From Okapia johnstoni (lineage: Eukaryota; Chordata; Mammalia; Artiodactyla; Giraffidae): a DNA stretch of 64,000 nucleotides. Under the pieces are notes generated by a model. It was not told where the DNA came from and did not search any database. It worked only from the letters and a program-made list of their open reading frames with translations. The translations under genes and the position numbers were made by a program. The first letter of the stretch is position 1. Each line of letters starts with the position of its first letter. Below are positions 10,549 to 23,235 of this stretch, in pieces. Where the stretch lies: contig JAGTYA010000024.1 of NCBI GenBank assembly GCA_024291935.2, positions 558,001-622,000 of the forward strand, written 5' to 3'.

Positions 10549-11249
10549 GTCAGTCTTTCTCCCCCTTCCTTCCGCCTTTCCCTGTGGCAATGCTGCTGTT
10601 CAGTACTGTCTTTGGACTCTGAACTGAACCTTTGCTTTCCACCTGGTGTAGGGGAGCATTCGCCTGCCTGCCGCCTGCCGTATCAGGGTGGACAGGAATG
10701 TGTGAGGAGGAAATGGGATTTTAAACTGCAGCAGGGTGCCTGCTGGTTGAGTCCTGCCTCCACAACACACATGACTGCTTGTTTTGCAACTACTGTTCAG
10801 CTGGCAGATCTGCCTGAAGGTGCCTTGTCCTTTATGACGCTTTATTTCCTCGTGACCCCAGATCACTCTCGCTTCCCTCATGTCAGTTCTACCTTTGCAT
10901 AGATTATTTCGAAGAAGGTAGTTTAGAAAACACGAAATTCAGAGTAACCCCTGACTTATTTTGAAACTCTGTGTGGTGTGGGCGCACGTTTGTCCTGTGG
11001 ACGACACCTCCGTCAGCTCTGGAACTAATCTCATTTCTGACGGGGGTCCTGGGCTCCTCCTCCAGCCATCCTGAGCAAAGAAACAAAAAGAAGAGAAATG
11101 CCCCAAACTGCCCAGGGCTAGCACAGGCTGAGTAATTTTACGTTTGGTTTCATTTTCTGTTCTGAAACAGGTTACACCTCTACAAGGAAAAAAGTAGTGT
11201 TTCTATCTTTCTCTAGTAATGGGTCAGAAATAACATTACTTAATATTTT
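10549..11249 (+). other. SP100: SP100 intron 1, start
   Basis: The intron begins with the donor gtcagt. The first 700 bp show no recognised repeat or exon. Confidence 0.5.
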
Positions 11250-12700
11250 AAATTTTTTATTTTTTTAATACACAAGAAATACATATGCAGTCTGGTTCAT
11301 AAAATTTCAAACAATACGGAAGTAGAGAGATGGAAAAGTCCTGTTCACCACTCACTCCCTGGCAGCTTCCAATCCCGGTCCTGTTCGAGTTGCAGGCATA
11401 ACTCTCCAGATTTGTTTTCATGCACTTATGTATATAACTCATTTTCCTAAATATGTAATTTAAGCCCTGTTTTTTAAAACATGGAATTATATTGTAAATA
11501 CCATTTTGCATTTTCACGTAGTTTAATAGTGAAAATCATAGAGATCTTCTTAACAATCACAGGCTTGCCTTATTCCTTTTAACAGCCATATATAATACTA
11601 TTCTATGGAATGGACGCAGCATGGTTTTATGTTGTTGCTGTTTGTTTATTTCTTTAATTGAAGTATAGTAGCTTTACAACATTGTGTCAGTTTCAGGTGT
11701 ATAGCAAAGTAATTCAGTTGTACATATATGTGTATATATATATGTATTACACGTATATATTATTTTTCACTCTTTTCCCATATATGTTATTACAAAATAC
11801 TGAGTAAAGTTCCCTCTACTACAAGTAGGTCTTTGTTGTTTGTCTGTTTTATATAGTATTGTGTATATGTTACTCCAAAATTCCTAATTTATCCCCCCAA
11901 CCCATGTCCCCTCTGGAAACTGTAAGTTTGTTTTCTATGTCTGTGAGTCTGTTTCTGTTTTGTAAATAAGTTTATTTTGTATCAGCTTTCTAGATTCCAC
12001 ATATAAATGATATATGATATTTGTCTTTCTCTGACTTACTTCACTTAATTTGATAATCTCTGGGTTCATCCATGTTGCTGCAAATGGCATTGTATTTTTT
12101 TCTGACCGAGAAATATTCTGCTGTATGTATATACCACATCTTCTTTATTCATTCCTCTGTTGATAGATATTTCGGTTGTCTCCATGTTCTGGCTACTGTA
12201 GATAATGCTGCAGTGGATACTGGGTTGCGTGTATGTTTTTGAGGTATGGTTTTCTCTGTACACATGCTCAAGAGTGGGACTGATGGATCATATGGTAGTC
12301 CCGTTTTTAGTTTTTTAAGGAACTCCCATACTGTCCTTCATAGTGGCTATACCAGTTTACATTCCCATCAGTAGTGTAAGATTCCCTTTTCTCCACACCC
12401 TCTTCAGCATTTATTTGTAGACTTTTTAATGATGGCCGTTCTGACTTACACCATAGTTTTTAAACCACTCCACCACTCTACTGACAGACCTTCAGGTAAT
12501 TTTCAATCGCTCACTTTTACCAACAAGCTATGATAACAAAGATGATTTATTTCTTATATTTTTTGCACATATACAAGTGCTTGTGTTGTGTCAATAACCA
12601 AAAAAGTTATAGTGCTGAGGCAAAGGGCACTCATATATAATTGTTTATAGATTCTGCCAAACTGCTTAACTAGCTGAGCCAATATACCTTCCTACCAAAA
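11250..12700 (-). mobile_element. L1 pieces: younger L1 nested in an older L1-like repeat
   Basis: The centre, 11636-12455, is a minus-strand ruminant L1 3' end. It has the 3'-UTR pattern (gaagtatagtagctttacaa) and then antisense ORF2 C-terminus (gtagtcccgtttttagtttt, atggccgttctgac). The flanks 11250-11630 and 12456-12660 resemble an older L1 3'-UTR family split by this insertion. No intact frame remains. Confidence 0.7.
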
Positions 12701-12703
12701 GTT

Positions 12704-12916
12704 AGGCTTCCCTGGTGGCTCAGTGGTAAAGAATCCATCTGCTAATGCAGGATATGCAGGTTCAATTCTTGGGTCAGGAAGATCCCCTGGAGGAAGGAAA
12801 TGGCAACCCACCCCAGTATTCTTGCCTAGAAAATCCCATAAACAGAGGGGTCTTCAGGGCTACAGTCCATGGGGTCGAAAAAGAGTCAGACACGACTTAG
12901 CGACTAAACAACAACC
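12704..12916 (+). mobile_element. Bov-tA type SINE
   Basis: Plus-strand SINE starting ggcttccctggtggctcagt and ending with the BovB-like tail gactaaacaacaac. Confidence 0.93.
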
Positions 12917-12989
12917 CAAAATTAGACAAGCCATCTCCCCACACCCAAACTTTGCAGATGTGGTGGATAAGGAGTGGCATCTTGTTAAC

Positions 12990-15175
12990 TTCATTTCAGT
13001 TCAGTCGCTCAGTCACGTCCGGCTCTTTGCAACCCCATGGACTGCAGCACACCAGGCTTCCCTGTCCATCACCAACTCCCAGAGCTTACTCAAACTCACA
13101 TCCAGTGAGTCGGTGATGCCATTCAACCATCTCATCCTCTGTAGTCCCCTTCTCCTTCCGCCTTCAATCTTTCCCAGAGTCAGGGTCTTTTCAAAGGAGT
13201 CAGTTATTCGCATCAGGTGGCCAAAGTATTGGAGTTTCAACCTCAGCATTAGTCCTTCCAATGAATATTCAGGACTGATTTCCTTTAGGATGGACTGGTT
13301 GGATCTCCTTGCAGTCCAAAGGACTCTCAGGAGTCTTCTCCAACACCACAATTCAAAAGCATCAATTCTTCGGCACTCAACTTTCTTTATAGTCTAACCC
13401 TCACATCCATACATGACTACTGTAAAAACCATAGCTTTGACTAGATGGACCTTTGTTGGCAAAGTAATGTCTCTGTTTTTTAATATGATATCTAGGCTGG
13501 TCATAGCTTTTCTTCCAAGAAGCAAGCATCTTTTAATTTCATGTCAGCAGTCACCACCTGCAGTGATTTTGGAGCCCCCAGAAATAAAGTCTGACACTGT
13601 TTCCCCTTCTATTTGCCATGAGGTGATGGGACCGGATGACATGATCTTAGTTTTCTGAATGTTGAGCTTTAAGCCAACTTTTTCACTCTCCTCTTTCACT
13701 TTCATCAAGAGGCTCTTTAGTTCTTCTTCACTTTCTGCCATAAGGGTAGTGTCATCTGCGTATCTGAGGTTATTGATATTTCTCCCAGCAATCTTGATTC
13801 CAGCTTGTGCTTCATCCAGCCTGGCATTTCACATGATGTACTCTGCATATAAGTTAAATAGGCAGGGTGACAATATATAGCCTTGATGTACTCCTTTCCC
13901 GATTTGGAACCAGTCTGTTGTTCCATGTCCAGTTCTAACTGTTGCTTCTTGACCTGCATGGTTCCTCTGCCTGTTCTAAACCCAGCTTGAACATCTGGAA
14001 GTTCATAGTTCATGTACTGTTGAAGCCGGTCTTGGAGAAATTTAAGCATTACTTTGCTAGCATGTGAGATGAGTGCAATTGTGCATTAGTTTGAACAATT
14101 TTTGGCATTGCCTTTCTTTGGGATTGGAAAGAAAACTGACCTTTTCCAGTCCTGTGGCCACTGCTGAGTTTTCCAAATTTGCTGGCATATTGAGTGCAGC
14201 ACTTTCACAGCATCATCTTTTAGGATTTGAAATAGCTCAACTGGAATTCCATCACCTCCACTAGCTTTGTTCGTAGTGATGCTTCCTAAGGCCCACTTCA
14301 CTTCGCATTCTAGGATGTCTGGCTCTAGGTAAGTGATCACAACATCGTGGTTATCTGGGTCATTAAGATCTTTTTTGTATATTCTTCTGTGTATTCTTGC
14401 TACCTCTTCTTAATATCTTCTGCTTCTGTTAGGTCCATACCATTTCTGTCCTTTATTGTGCCCATCTTTGCATGAAATATTCCCTTGGTATCTCTAATTT
14501 TCTTGAAGAGAACTATTGTCTTTCGCATTCTATTGTTTTCCTCTATTTCTTTGCATTGATCACTGAGGAAGGCTTTCTTGTCTCTCCTTGCCGTTCTTTG
14601 GAACTCTGCATTCAAATGGGTATATTTCCTTTTCTCCTTTGCCTTTAGCTTCTCTTCTTTTCATAGCTATTTTTGAGGCCTCCTGAGACAATTATTTTGC
14701 CTTTCCTTTTCTTGGAAATAGTCTTGATCACTGCCTCCTGTACAATGTCATGAACCTCCCTCATAGTTCTTCAGACATTCTATCTATCAGATCTAATCCC
14801 TTGAATCTGCTTGTCACTTCCACTGTATAATCGTAAGAGATTTGATTTAGGTCATACCTGAATGGTCTAGTGGTTTTCTCCACTTTCTTCAGTTTCAGTC
14901 TGAATTTGGCAATAAGGAGTTCATGATCTGAGCCACAGTCCGCTCCCGGTCTTGTTTTTGCTGACTGTATAGAGCTTCTCCATCTTTGGCTGCAAAGAAT
15001 ATAATCAATCTGATTTCGGTGTTGACCATCTGGTGATGTCCATGTGTAGAGTCTTCTCTTGTGTTTTGGAAGAGGGTGTTTGCTACGACCAGTGCATTCT
15101 CTTGGCAAACTCTGTTAGCCTTTGCCCTGCTTCATTTTGTACTCCAAGGCCAAATTTGCCTGTTATTCCAGGTAT
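12990..15175 (-). mobile_element. BovB LINE with internal deletion
   Basis: A minus-strand BovB with its 3' end at about 12993 (ttcagttcagtcgctcag). It runs through reverse transcriptase into the endonuclease region and ends near 15171. Against the 7.2 and 37.2 kb copies it lacks roughly 180 bp near 13958, where 'gacctgcat' joins directly to 'ggttcctctgcctg'. It keeps a YADD codon set at 13751-13762 but has several frameshifts. Confidence 0.92.
14761..15108 (-). pseudogene. BovB endonuclease C-terminal fragment
   Basis: Decodes to the RRLYTWTSPDGQHRNQIDYI segment and the SDHELLIAKFRLKLKK region. These are the C-terminal catalytic motifs (IDYI and SDH) of the LINE endonuclease. The upstream half is missing in this copy. 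Confidence 0.82.
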
Positions 15176-17105
15176 CTCTATCTCTTGCTAACTTGATTCT
15201 CCTAATTACATGAGAGATTGAAAATGTTTTGTGTTTTCTATGAATTACTGGTTAATTTATTCCCAATGTGAGTTCCAGTGATTGTTCTTTCTTTAACAAT
15301 AAAAATTTGCTAAATATTCTGAAAGTCATGAATATACTTTTCTTTCCTTTTAACTTTGCTCATGGGGACTTTTTTATTAAAGCTTAAACTTCAAGTGTAG
15401 ACTTCTTATTCTATTGATTTTATAAAATACATTCGCCCTTGTTATTTGGAATAAATAAAGCCATTCAGAAAGTTACTGATGAATTCTAAGTGCACCGTCT
15501 TTAACCATAGCCCTTGTTGAACTGAACTGAACTTGTGTTCTTAGGGTGATAGATTAAATTTTACCTTTATAAGGTTCTCCTCTAGTATATCCAAAATTAT
15601 TTTCTTTTTCAATTTTTGGATAAAATCATTCTTTCATTGTAGCAGTTTGGCCTTCATAGCTTTTATCTGTCTTTCAACTTTTATATCTTTAACATTTTGC
15701 TTTCTGCTCATACTGGTTGTCTCAAACTTTTCTTCATGAGAATTATTTAATTTTCAGTAGTTTCTGGTTTCTTTGTTTTTTTTTTTTTAAGTTGACTGTG
15801 TTTATTTGGGGGATCTTAATTTGTTTCTACCGCTCTCCCAACTTGAAACGTTTTGTTGTTTTATCACCTCATCCTCGTGCTCTTGCTTTATTGTTTAGGT
15901 CTTTGTGTGATGTTCAGTGCTTTGATGATGTTTTCTTCATCCTCTGGGTTATCTTTCCAGATTGATTCTGTTTGCAGTTTGGTTTCACGTGTTATTTAAC
16001 TTTCTTGTTCACGTGCCTGCCATGGTTTTACACCCCACTTCACTCCGACTTGATGTGGACAGCTCGCTGGTCACCCACAGTCTTAAGTTGAGTAAATGTG
16101 TTTGGGGTTTTGCCCATATTTTCTTTAGATATCTGAGACCAAATTACTTCCTGTCTGATTTACAGTTAAAGCGTCTACTTTAATTCTTGTAAATTTCAGT
16201 CTTAGAATCCTTTAATCGGTTGCTGCTGCTAAACCATCCCTTTCTCCACTGATCTGCTGTGCTCCACTTCTCATTAGCCAAGTGGCCATATATGCAGGGT
16301 GCTGTTTCTGTGCTCTCTCTTCTCTCCCGTTGACCTATGGCAGGCTTTCCTTATGTGTCTCCATACTGTCATAGCAACAAAAGCTTCACGTGAACTCTTG
16401 AAAATGGTAGAGTAAATCTTCCCATGTTCTTTTCTTTTTCCAAAGTGTTTTGGTTTTAGCATCTCCGAATCATCTTGTCAAAACCTTGTTGAGGTTTTGT
16501 TTAGGATTGTGTTGAATATGTAGGTCAATATTGTCTTCTCTGTCATTGTATGGCATTTGTATGTTATTAATTTAAAAATATTTTTTAATAAAATTTTCTG
16601 CCTAGAAGTCTTACACTTCTGCTAGATTTATTCATAGATACTTGACATCTTTCTGCAATTATATCTATGTAATTTCAAAATCAACTTTCTAGCTGCTTGT
16701 TACTAAGATATAAAAATAAATAGAAACTTTGCCAAAAAATTCTAATAACTTGTATGGAGATATATACATTTGTATGGATGTAAATTTATAAAACATACAC
16801 ACAATGACTTTTTTGTTACTTCTAATCTAATCCTTATTCTTCCTACTTCTTTTTCTTGCCTTACTGTGTGGGCTAAGACTTTGGGTATGGTAAACATAAG
16901 TAGAAGCAGTAATCATCTCTGTTTTGGTTCTAGTTCCAAAGGGAAGGCCTTTACCATTGTACAGTTATGAATGATGTTTGCTGTAGGCTTTCTTTTTTAA
17001 TAAAAAGGCTTACACAGGTTGAAGAAGTTTATACTTGACATCTGATACTTTCCATATATGAAATGTTTGTGGCCCTGTTTTCTGTTGTTTCTGCCAGTTC
17101 TCACT
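15176..17105. other. AT-rich intron sequence, mostly unclassified
   Basis: T-rich antisense-LINE-like texture without a diagnostic motif I can name. It includes a short tgaactgaactgaa motif at about 15519-15532 that looks like a BovB tail. No splice-bordered exon recognised. Confidence 0.4.
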
Positions 17106-17109
17106 CACA

Positions 17110-17990
17110 AATTTCATTTTTTAAGTAAACTTCTTATTTTGGAATAATTTTATATTTACAAAAAAGTTGCAAAGGTAGTACAGAAGTATTAAACACTGCA
17201 CACCAAGTTTCATTTCCTGTGATGTTACCCTCTCATATTATTGTGGCACATCTATCGAAACTAAAAAACACCATACTGTTAGGTTATTAGGTTACTATTA
17301 ACTAAACCTGGTGGCTCAGATGAGAAAGAATCTGCACGCAATGCAGGGGACCCGGGTTTGATCACTGGGTCTGGAAGATCCCCTGGAGAAGGAAATGGCA
17401 ACCCATTCCAGTATTCTTGCCTGGAGAATTCCATGGACAGAGGAGCCTGGAGAGCTACAGTCCATGGAGTCACAAAGGGTCGGACACAACTGAGTGACTA
17501 ACATCAACACTAAATATACCTAACTAAAGCCCAGACTTTTTTTTCGGTTTCACCAGTTTTTGTACCAGTGCTCGTATTCTGTTGCAGGACTGAATCCAGG
17601 GCACCACATGGCATTGAACTCTCCCATCACCCATTCTCTTCTGGTCTATGACAGTTTCTCAGTCTTTTCTTGTCTTTCATGACCTTGACAGTTTGAAGAA
17701 CACTGAGCAGGCATTTTGTAGAATGTCTTTCAACTTGGGTTGGTCTTGATGTCTTCCTCAGAAGTAGGCTGGGGTGACAGGTTTTATGAAAGAAAACCAC
17801 AGGGATGAAATGCCCTTTTTATCACATCCCATCAGGGGACATGTCACCTGACTTATCACCAGGGGTGTTGATACTGATCGTTCGAATTAGGTGGTGTTTG
17901 CCAGGCTTCTCCACCTATCAAGTTACTAGTTTTCTCCTTTTCATGTTCTGTTCACAGGATTATTTTGCTTATATAGCTGGTTATCTTTGA
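17110..17990 (-). mobile_element. Old L1-type repeat interrupted by a SINE
   Basis: Diagnostic phrases of an ancient mammalian L1 3' region: 'ttttatatttacaaaaaag', 'cggtttcaccagtttttg', 'cttgtctttcatgacct' and 'ggtgtttgccaggcttctcc'. It is split by the SINE at 17303-17512, with similar bases (taactaaa) on both sides. Confidence 0.6.
17303..17512 (+). mobile_element. Bov-tA type SINE
   Basis: Plus-strand SINE lacking the first bases of the head (cctggtggctcagatgagaa) and ending in gactaacatcaacac. It is flanked by taactaaa-like target bases of the older repeat. Confidence 0.9.
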
Positions 17991-17999
17991 CTATATACT

Positions 18000-18595
18000 A
18001 GCATTGTATTTGGGAAATTATTTATGGTAAAATTTGGAAGGTACTAGGCTTTGGAAAGGAATTCTGTTTGTTACATGCAGTCCGGGAACTCCTGGGTACA
18101 AGCTCAGAGTCTGAGAGAACCTGGAGGAATCCAGGTGATTTGACCGGGAATGCAATTCAGTAAATCCAGAGCTGTTCCTTCCTCACTTTATTCTCTCTAT
18201 GAAGATGTCAAGGTCAGGAATTGGACTCCCATTGGACTCTGCATCCTGTGTGGACTAGACTTTATTTCTGTCCGTCTCACCCCTTAAGGATCTCAAACCT
18301 GAGGTTCTGATTTTCTGAGATCAGCAAATACCCTCAAATCAAAAGTATCTCTGTGCTTTGCTTACCTCTCTGGTTTCTCCCTCCCCCTTTGCTTTTGCTG
18401 GCAAATCCTTACTGCAGTTTCATCTCTTCACTGATTGATAACATTTTAAAATGCTCTTTCCAACTCCTAAGTTTTTTTTCAACAAAACACTGCACTGCTT
18501 GCGGGAGCTGGTGGGAGACAGATGTTTTGAATCCTGCTCCACCACACCAGAAACTAGCTGTCATTAATTGAAGGATTGATTAATTGGTTAACTGC
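18000..18595. other. Unclassified intron sequence
   Basis: No exon or repeat family recognised. Confidence 0.4.
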
Positions 18596-18599
18596 CAGT

Positions 18600-19650
18600 T
18601 TTCAAAGTTTATGGCTTGAGGTTTGATCGTGGCTCATGAAGTTTCCTCTGATTGCTTCTAAGATTTTTCTCTTAGCATTTAAACAGTAATGAGCCTAGAT
18701 TTGTTTGCATTTTGTTTTTGTTTTGCATTTATCCTGTTGGTGGTTTCACAGTTGCTTTAATTTGTGACTTGATGCTTGCTATTGATTTTGAAAAACCTTA
18801 GCCATTATCTCTTCAAATATTTCTTCTGCCTTCCCCCCAGCTTCCACCTCTCTCTTTCCAGGACTCAAAAGATTATACTAGACCTTTTCACTGTTTCTCA
18901 CATATTTCTTTCATGTTTTTCTGCACTTTTCCACTTTTTAAATGTCTGTACCTTAGTTGCATATCTTTTATTCAGCTGTCTGTCTTCTAGGTAGCCAGTT
19001 CACAAATTTTGCCTTTTTAATGCAATCTTCTGCTAAATCCTGTTATCGAGTTTTTAATTTTTTTAAACTAAAGTAGAGTTGATTTACACTATAATATTAG
19101 TTTCAGGTGTATAACAGAGTGATTCAATATTTTTATAGATTATACTCCATTTAAAGTTATTACAAAATAATGGCTATATTTCCCTGTACTATATAATATG
19201 TCTCTGTTGCTTTTTTATTTCACACAGGATAGTTTGTTTCTCTTAATCTCATATCCCTATCTTGCCTCTCCCCACTTTCCTCTTCTCCCTGGTAATTAGC
19301 TTGTTCTTTATATCAGTGAGTCTGTTACTGTTTTGTTATATACATTCTTTTTATTTTTTAGATTCCAGGTATAAGTGATAATGTGGAGTATATGTCCTTT
19401 TCTGACTTATTTCACTGAATGTAATACTCTCTAGGTCCATTCGCAGTGTTGCAAATGGCAAAATGTTTAATCACTAATGTTCTGATTAGTGTGTGTGTGT
19501 ATCTCACCTTATTGGATCTACTAATGGTCACTTAAGTTGACTCCACATCTTGGCAGTTGTAAATAATGCTGCTATGAACCTTAAGGTGCATGTATCCATG
19601 TCCATTTTTATATACTCATGCTTACCTTGTGTCTTATTTAAAAATGCCTT
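18600..19650 (-). mobile_element. L1 fragments (old and younger)
   Basis: 18600-19040 matches antisense ancient L1 sequence (gattgcttctaagatttttc, ttcaaatatttcttctgcc). 19055-19650 is a ruminant L1 3' end (aaagtagagttgatttacac, gtttcaggtgtataacagag), with diverged antisense ORF2 at its far end. Both are broken. Confidence 0.65.
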
Positions 19651-19659
19651 TCATATAGT

Positions 19660-19868
19660 GGGCTTCCCTGGTGGCTCAGATGGTAAAGAATCTGCCTGCA
19701 ATGCAGGAGACCCAAATTTGATCCCTGGGTCAGGAAGATCCCCTGGAGAAGGGCATGCCAACCCATTCCAGTATTCTTACCTGGAGAATCCCCATGGACA
19801 GAGGGAGCCTGGCAGGTTACAGTCTATGGGGTCGCAAAGAGTTGGACATGACTGAGCAACTAAAACTT
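19660..19868 (+). mobile_element. Bov-tA type SINE
   Basis: Full plus-strand SINE from gggcttccctggtggctcag to the tail gactgagcaactaaaac, followed by a short (ttac)n run. Confidence 0.94.
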
Positions 19869-19944
19869 ACTTACTTACTTCATATACTCAGAATTCTAGC
19901 CACATTCTCCTATATATTATACTAATACTTGATTCATTCATTTG

Positions 19945-20785
19945 CAAATATTTCCTGACACCATATTCTCAGCACTTAATTAGATGCTGGAATATAATGG
20001 TGAGCAAAGCAGACCAAGTCTCTGACCTAATGGAGATGATATACAAGACAAAGAATAAGCAGATGAAAAATAAATTTATAATTTAATGACAGAAGGTGGT
20101 AAGAAAAAAAACTTATGGGGTATATGAATAGGGTATAATGGGAAGGTTTTCTAAGAGGCTAGTATTGATATTTGATGGAAGTCATGAATGAATGAATGAA
20201 TGAACTGAAGCAAAGCACCATGCAAATTCCTGAAGAAATGCTCTAAGTAAAGGAAACAGTCAATGAAAAGTCAAGTACAGAAACACGCCTGGAATGTAAG
20301 AAGAAAACTTGGTGATTACAGTGCCAAAAGGCAGAGATCTAAAGGAAGAGTAGAAAATGCGATTGGAAAGGTACTAAGAGATAGATCATGTTGTTTCTCA
20401 TAGGTCATGGTCAAGAATTTAGAATAGATTGGGGGGCCATTGGAGGGTTTTTCAATTGAGTGAAATAATAGAATTTCAGTTTCAAAAAGATCTCTATTGG
20501 CATTTAGAGTTTGGAGAACAGCTGCAACATGACATGAGTGTGAACAAGAAGACTAGTTGGTAGTCACTGCAGTAGCCTGGTATGATCGTGGCTGGGACCA
20601 GGTTGGAGCAGTGGATACAAAGAAAAGGTGTGAGATACTGGATATATTTCTACGGTAAAGTCAAGGACTGTGGAAGATGGATGGAACATTAGATATGGGA
20701 GGAAGAGAAGTGTCACAGAAGACTGCAAAGATTCTAGCCAAAGAAACTAAATGATAGAGTTGTCATTTTCTTAGATGGCAATATT
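19945..20785 (+). mobile_element. Ancient L2-like repeat
   Basis: Contains the pattern 'gctggaatataatggtgagcaaagcagacc...ctaatggagatgat', typical of the 3' region of old mammalian L2 elements, and later 'ggccattggaggg'. A (gaat)n run sits at 20183-20202. A related stretch is at 29.0-29.6 kb. Confidence 0.5.
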
Positions 20786-20955
20786 ATGTAATGATTAAAG
20801 AGTCTAGACTCTGGTCCAAAGCCTCATTCTGTTCTTTAGTAGTTATGTGGCCTTGCAGAAATCTCTTAACATCTCTGTACACCTGTTTCATCATGTGTAA
20901 AATGGGATGATAAGAGCATATACCTCATGGGGGCTATTTTACGTATTTATTAAAT
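20786..20955 (+). mobile_element. MIR SINE remnant
   Basis: The order 'gagtctagactctgg', 'ttatgtggccttgcag' and 'tgtaaaatgggatgataaga' is the MIR core and tail in plus orientation. Confidence 0.7.
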
Positions 20956-21487
20956 CGTATAGATGGAAAAGTTAGAAAATAAGTAGGTTTCAAGAGGTGA
21001 CTCAGATATGCAATCAGTTCCTACATGGCTAAGTGTAAAAGCCTACAAGTATCATCAAAGAGGAAATTGTTGTTGCCCTTTAGTCGCTCAGTTCAGTCAG
21101 TTCAGTCGCTCAGTCATGTCCGACTCTTTGTGACCCCATGAACCGCAGCACGCCAGGCCTCCCTGTCCATCACCAACTCCCTGAGTCTACACAAACCCAT
21201 GTCCATTGAGTCGATGATGCCGTCCAGCCATCTCATCCTCTATCATCCCCTTCTCCTCCTGCCCTCAATCTTTCCCAGCATCAGGCTCTTTTCAAATGAG
21301 TCAGCTCTTTGCATGAGGTGGCCACAGTATTGGAGTTTCAGCTTCAACATCAGTCCTTCCAATGAACACCCAGGACTGATCTCCTTTAGAATGGACTGGT
21401 TGGATTTCCCTGCAGTCCAAGGGACTCTCAAGAGTTTTCTCCAAAACCACAGTTCAAAAGCATCAATTCTTCAGTGCTCAGCTTTCT

Positions 21488-22297
21488 TTATAGTCCAACT
21501 CTCACATCCATACATGACCATGGAAAAACTAGAGCCTTGACTAAATGGATCTTTGTTGGCAAAGTAATGTCTCTGCTTTTTAATATGCTGTCTAGGTTGG
21601 TCATAACCTTCCTTCCAAGGAGTAAGCGTCTTTTAATTTCATGGCGGCAGTCACCATCTGCAGTGATTTTGGAGCCCAGAAAAATAAAGTCTGACACTGT
21701 TTCCACTGTTTCCCCGTCTATCTGCCATGAAGTGATGGGACCGGATGCCATGATCTTAGTTTTCTGAATGTTGAGCTTTAAGCCAACTTTTTCACTCTCC
21801 TCTTTCACTTTCATCAAGAGGCTCTTTAGTTCTTCTTCACTTTCTGCCATAAGGGTGGTGTCACCTGCATATCTGAGGTTATTGATATTTCTCCTGGCAA
21901 TCTTGATTCCAGCTTGTGCTTCCTCCAGCCCAGCGTTTCTCATGATGTACTCTGCATATAAGTTAAATAAGCAAGGTGACAATATACAGCCTTGACGTAC
22001 TCCTTTTCCTATTTGGAACCAGTCTGTTGTTCCATGTCCAGTTCTAACTGTGGCTTCCTGACCTGCATTCAGGTTTCCCAAGAAGCAGGTCAGGTGGTCT
22101 GATATTCCCATCTCTTTCAGAATTTTCCACAATTTATTGTGATCCACACAGTCAAAGGCTTTGGCATAGTCAATAAAGCAGAAATCGATACTTTTTCTGG
22201 AACTCTCTTGCTTTTTCGATGATCCAGCGGATGTTGGCAATTTGATCTCTGGTTCCTCTGCCTTTTCTAAAACCAGCTTGAACTTCTGGAATTTCAC
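21488..22297 (-). pseudogene. BovB reverse transcriptase with mutated active site
   Basis: Reverse transcriptase palm of the near full-length BovB. Motif A ([13 protein letters not shown]) and motif B ([19 protein letters not shown]) are intact. The catalytic box at 21860-21871 reads Tyr-Ala-Gly-Asp instead of Tyr-Ala-Asp-Asp, so one metal-binding aspartate is lost. The first residues ([14 protein letters not shown]) are out of frame with the protein, marking a frameshift near 22260. Confidence 0.88.
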
Positions 22298-22959
22298 GGT
22301 TCACGGTATTGCTGAAGCCTGGCTTGGAGAATTTTAAGCATTATTTTACTAGCGTGTGAGATGAGTGCAATTGTGCGGTAGTTTGAGCATTCTTTGGCAT
22401 TGCCTTTCTTTGGGATTGGAATGAAAACTGACCTTTTCCAGTCCTGTGGCCACTGCTGAGTTTTCCAAATTTGCTGGCATATTGAGTGCAGCACTTTCAC
22501 AGCATCATCTTTGAGGATTTGAAATAGCTCAACTGGAATTCCATCACCTCCACTAGCTTTGTTCGTAGTGATGCTTCCTAAGGCCCACTTGACTTCACAT
22601 TCTAGGATGTCTGGCTCTAGGTGAGTGATCACACCATCGTGATTACCTGGGTCATGATGAACTTTTTTGTACAATTCTTCTGTGTATTCTTGCCACCTCT
22701 TCTTAATATCTTCTGCTTCTGTTAGGTCCATACCATTTCTGTCCTTTATTGAGCCCATCTTCGCATGAAATGTTCCCTTGGTATCTCTAATTTGCTTGAA
22801 GAGATCTCTAGTCTTTCCCATTCTATTGTTTTCCTCTATTTCTTTGCATTGATCACTGAGGAAGGCTTTCTTATCTCTCCTTGCTATTCTTTGGAACTCT
22901 GCATTCAAATGGGTATATCTTTTCTTTTCTCCTTTGCTTTTCGCTTCTCTTCTTTTCAC
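22294..22959 (-). pseudogene. BovB linker and N-terminal reverse transcriptase
   Basis: Central part of the BovB polyprotein, between endonuclease and palm (YTHLNAEFQRIARRDKKAF and NYRTIALISHASKIMLKIL blocks). It is open for 221 residues. A shift near 22300 separates it from the downstream palm ORF. Confidence 0.88.
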
Positions 22960-23235
22960 AGCTATTTGTGAGGCCTCCTCAGACAGCCATTTTGCTTTTT
23001 TGCATTTCTTTTTGTTGAAGATAGTTTTGATCCCTGTCTCCTGTACAATATCACGAACCTCCGTCCATAATTCATCAGGCTATCTGTCTATCAAATCTAG
23101 TCCCTTAAATCTATTTGTCACTTCCACTGTATAATCATAAGGGATTTGATTTAGGTCATACCTGAATGGTCTAGTGGTTTTCTCCACTTTCTTCAATTTC
23201 AGTCTGGATTTGGCAATAAGTTCATGATCTGAGCC

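Noticed and set aside
9807..10622. Several overlapping open frames on both strands around the SP100 promoter
   Set aside because: They overlap one another, carry no domain, and are expected in GC-rich DNA where stops are rarer. Only the short MAGGGRELSTR start has outside support.
12723..13397. 224-residue plus-strand open frame
   Set aside because: Translation of a SINE joined to the antisense strand of BovB; not a protein gene.
19660..19735. tRNA-like heads of the Bov-tA SINEs
   Set aside because: They derive from a tRNA but lack a full cloverleaf and occur at every SINE; not tRNA genes.
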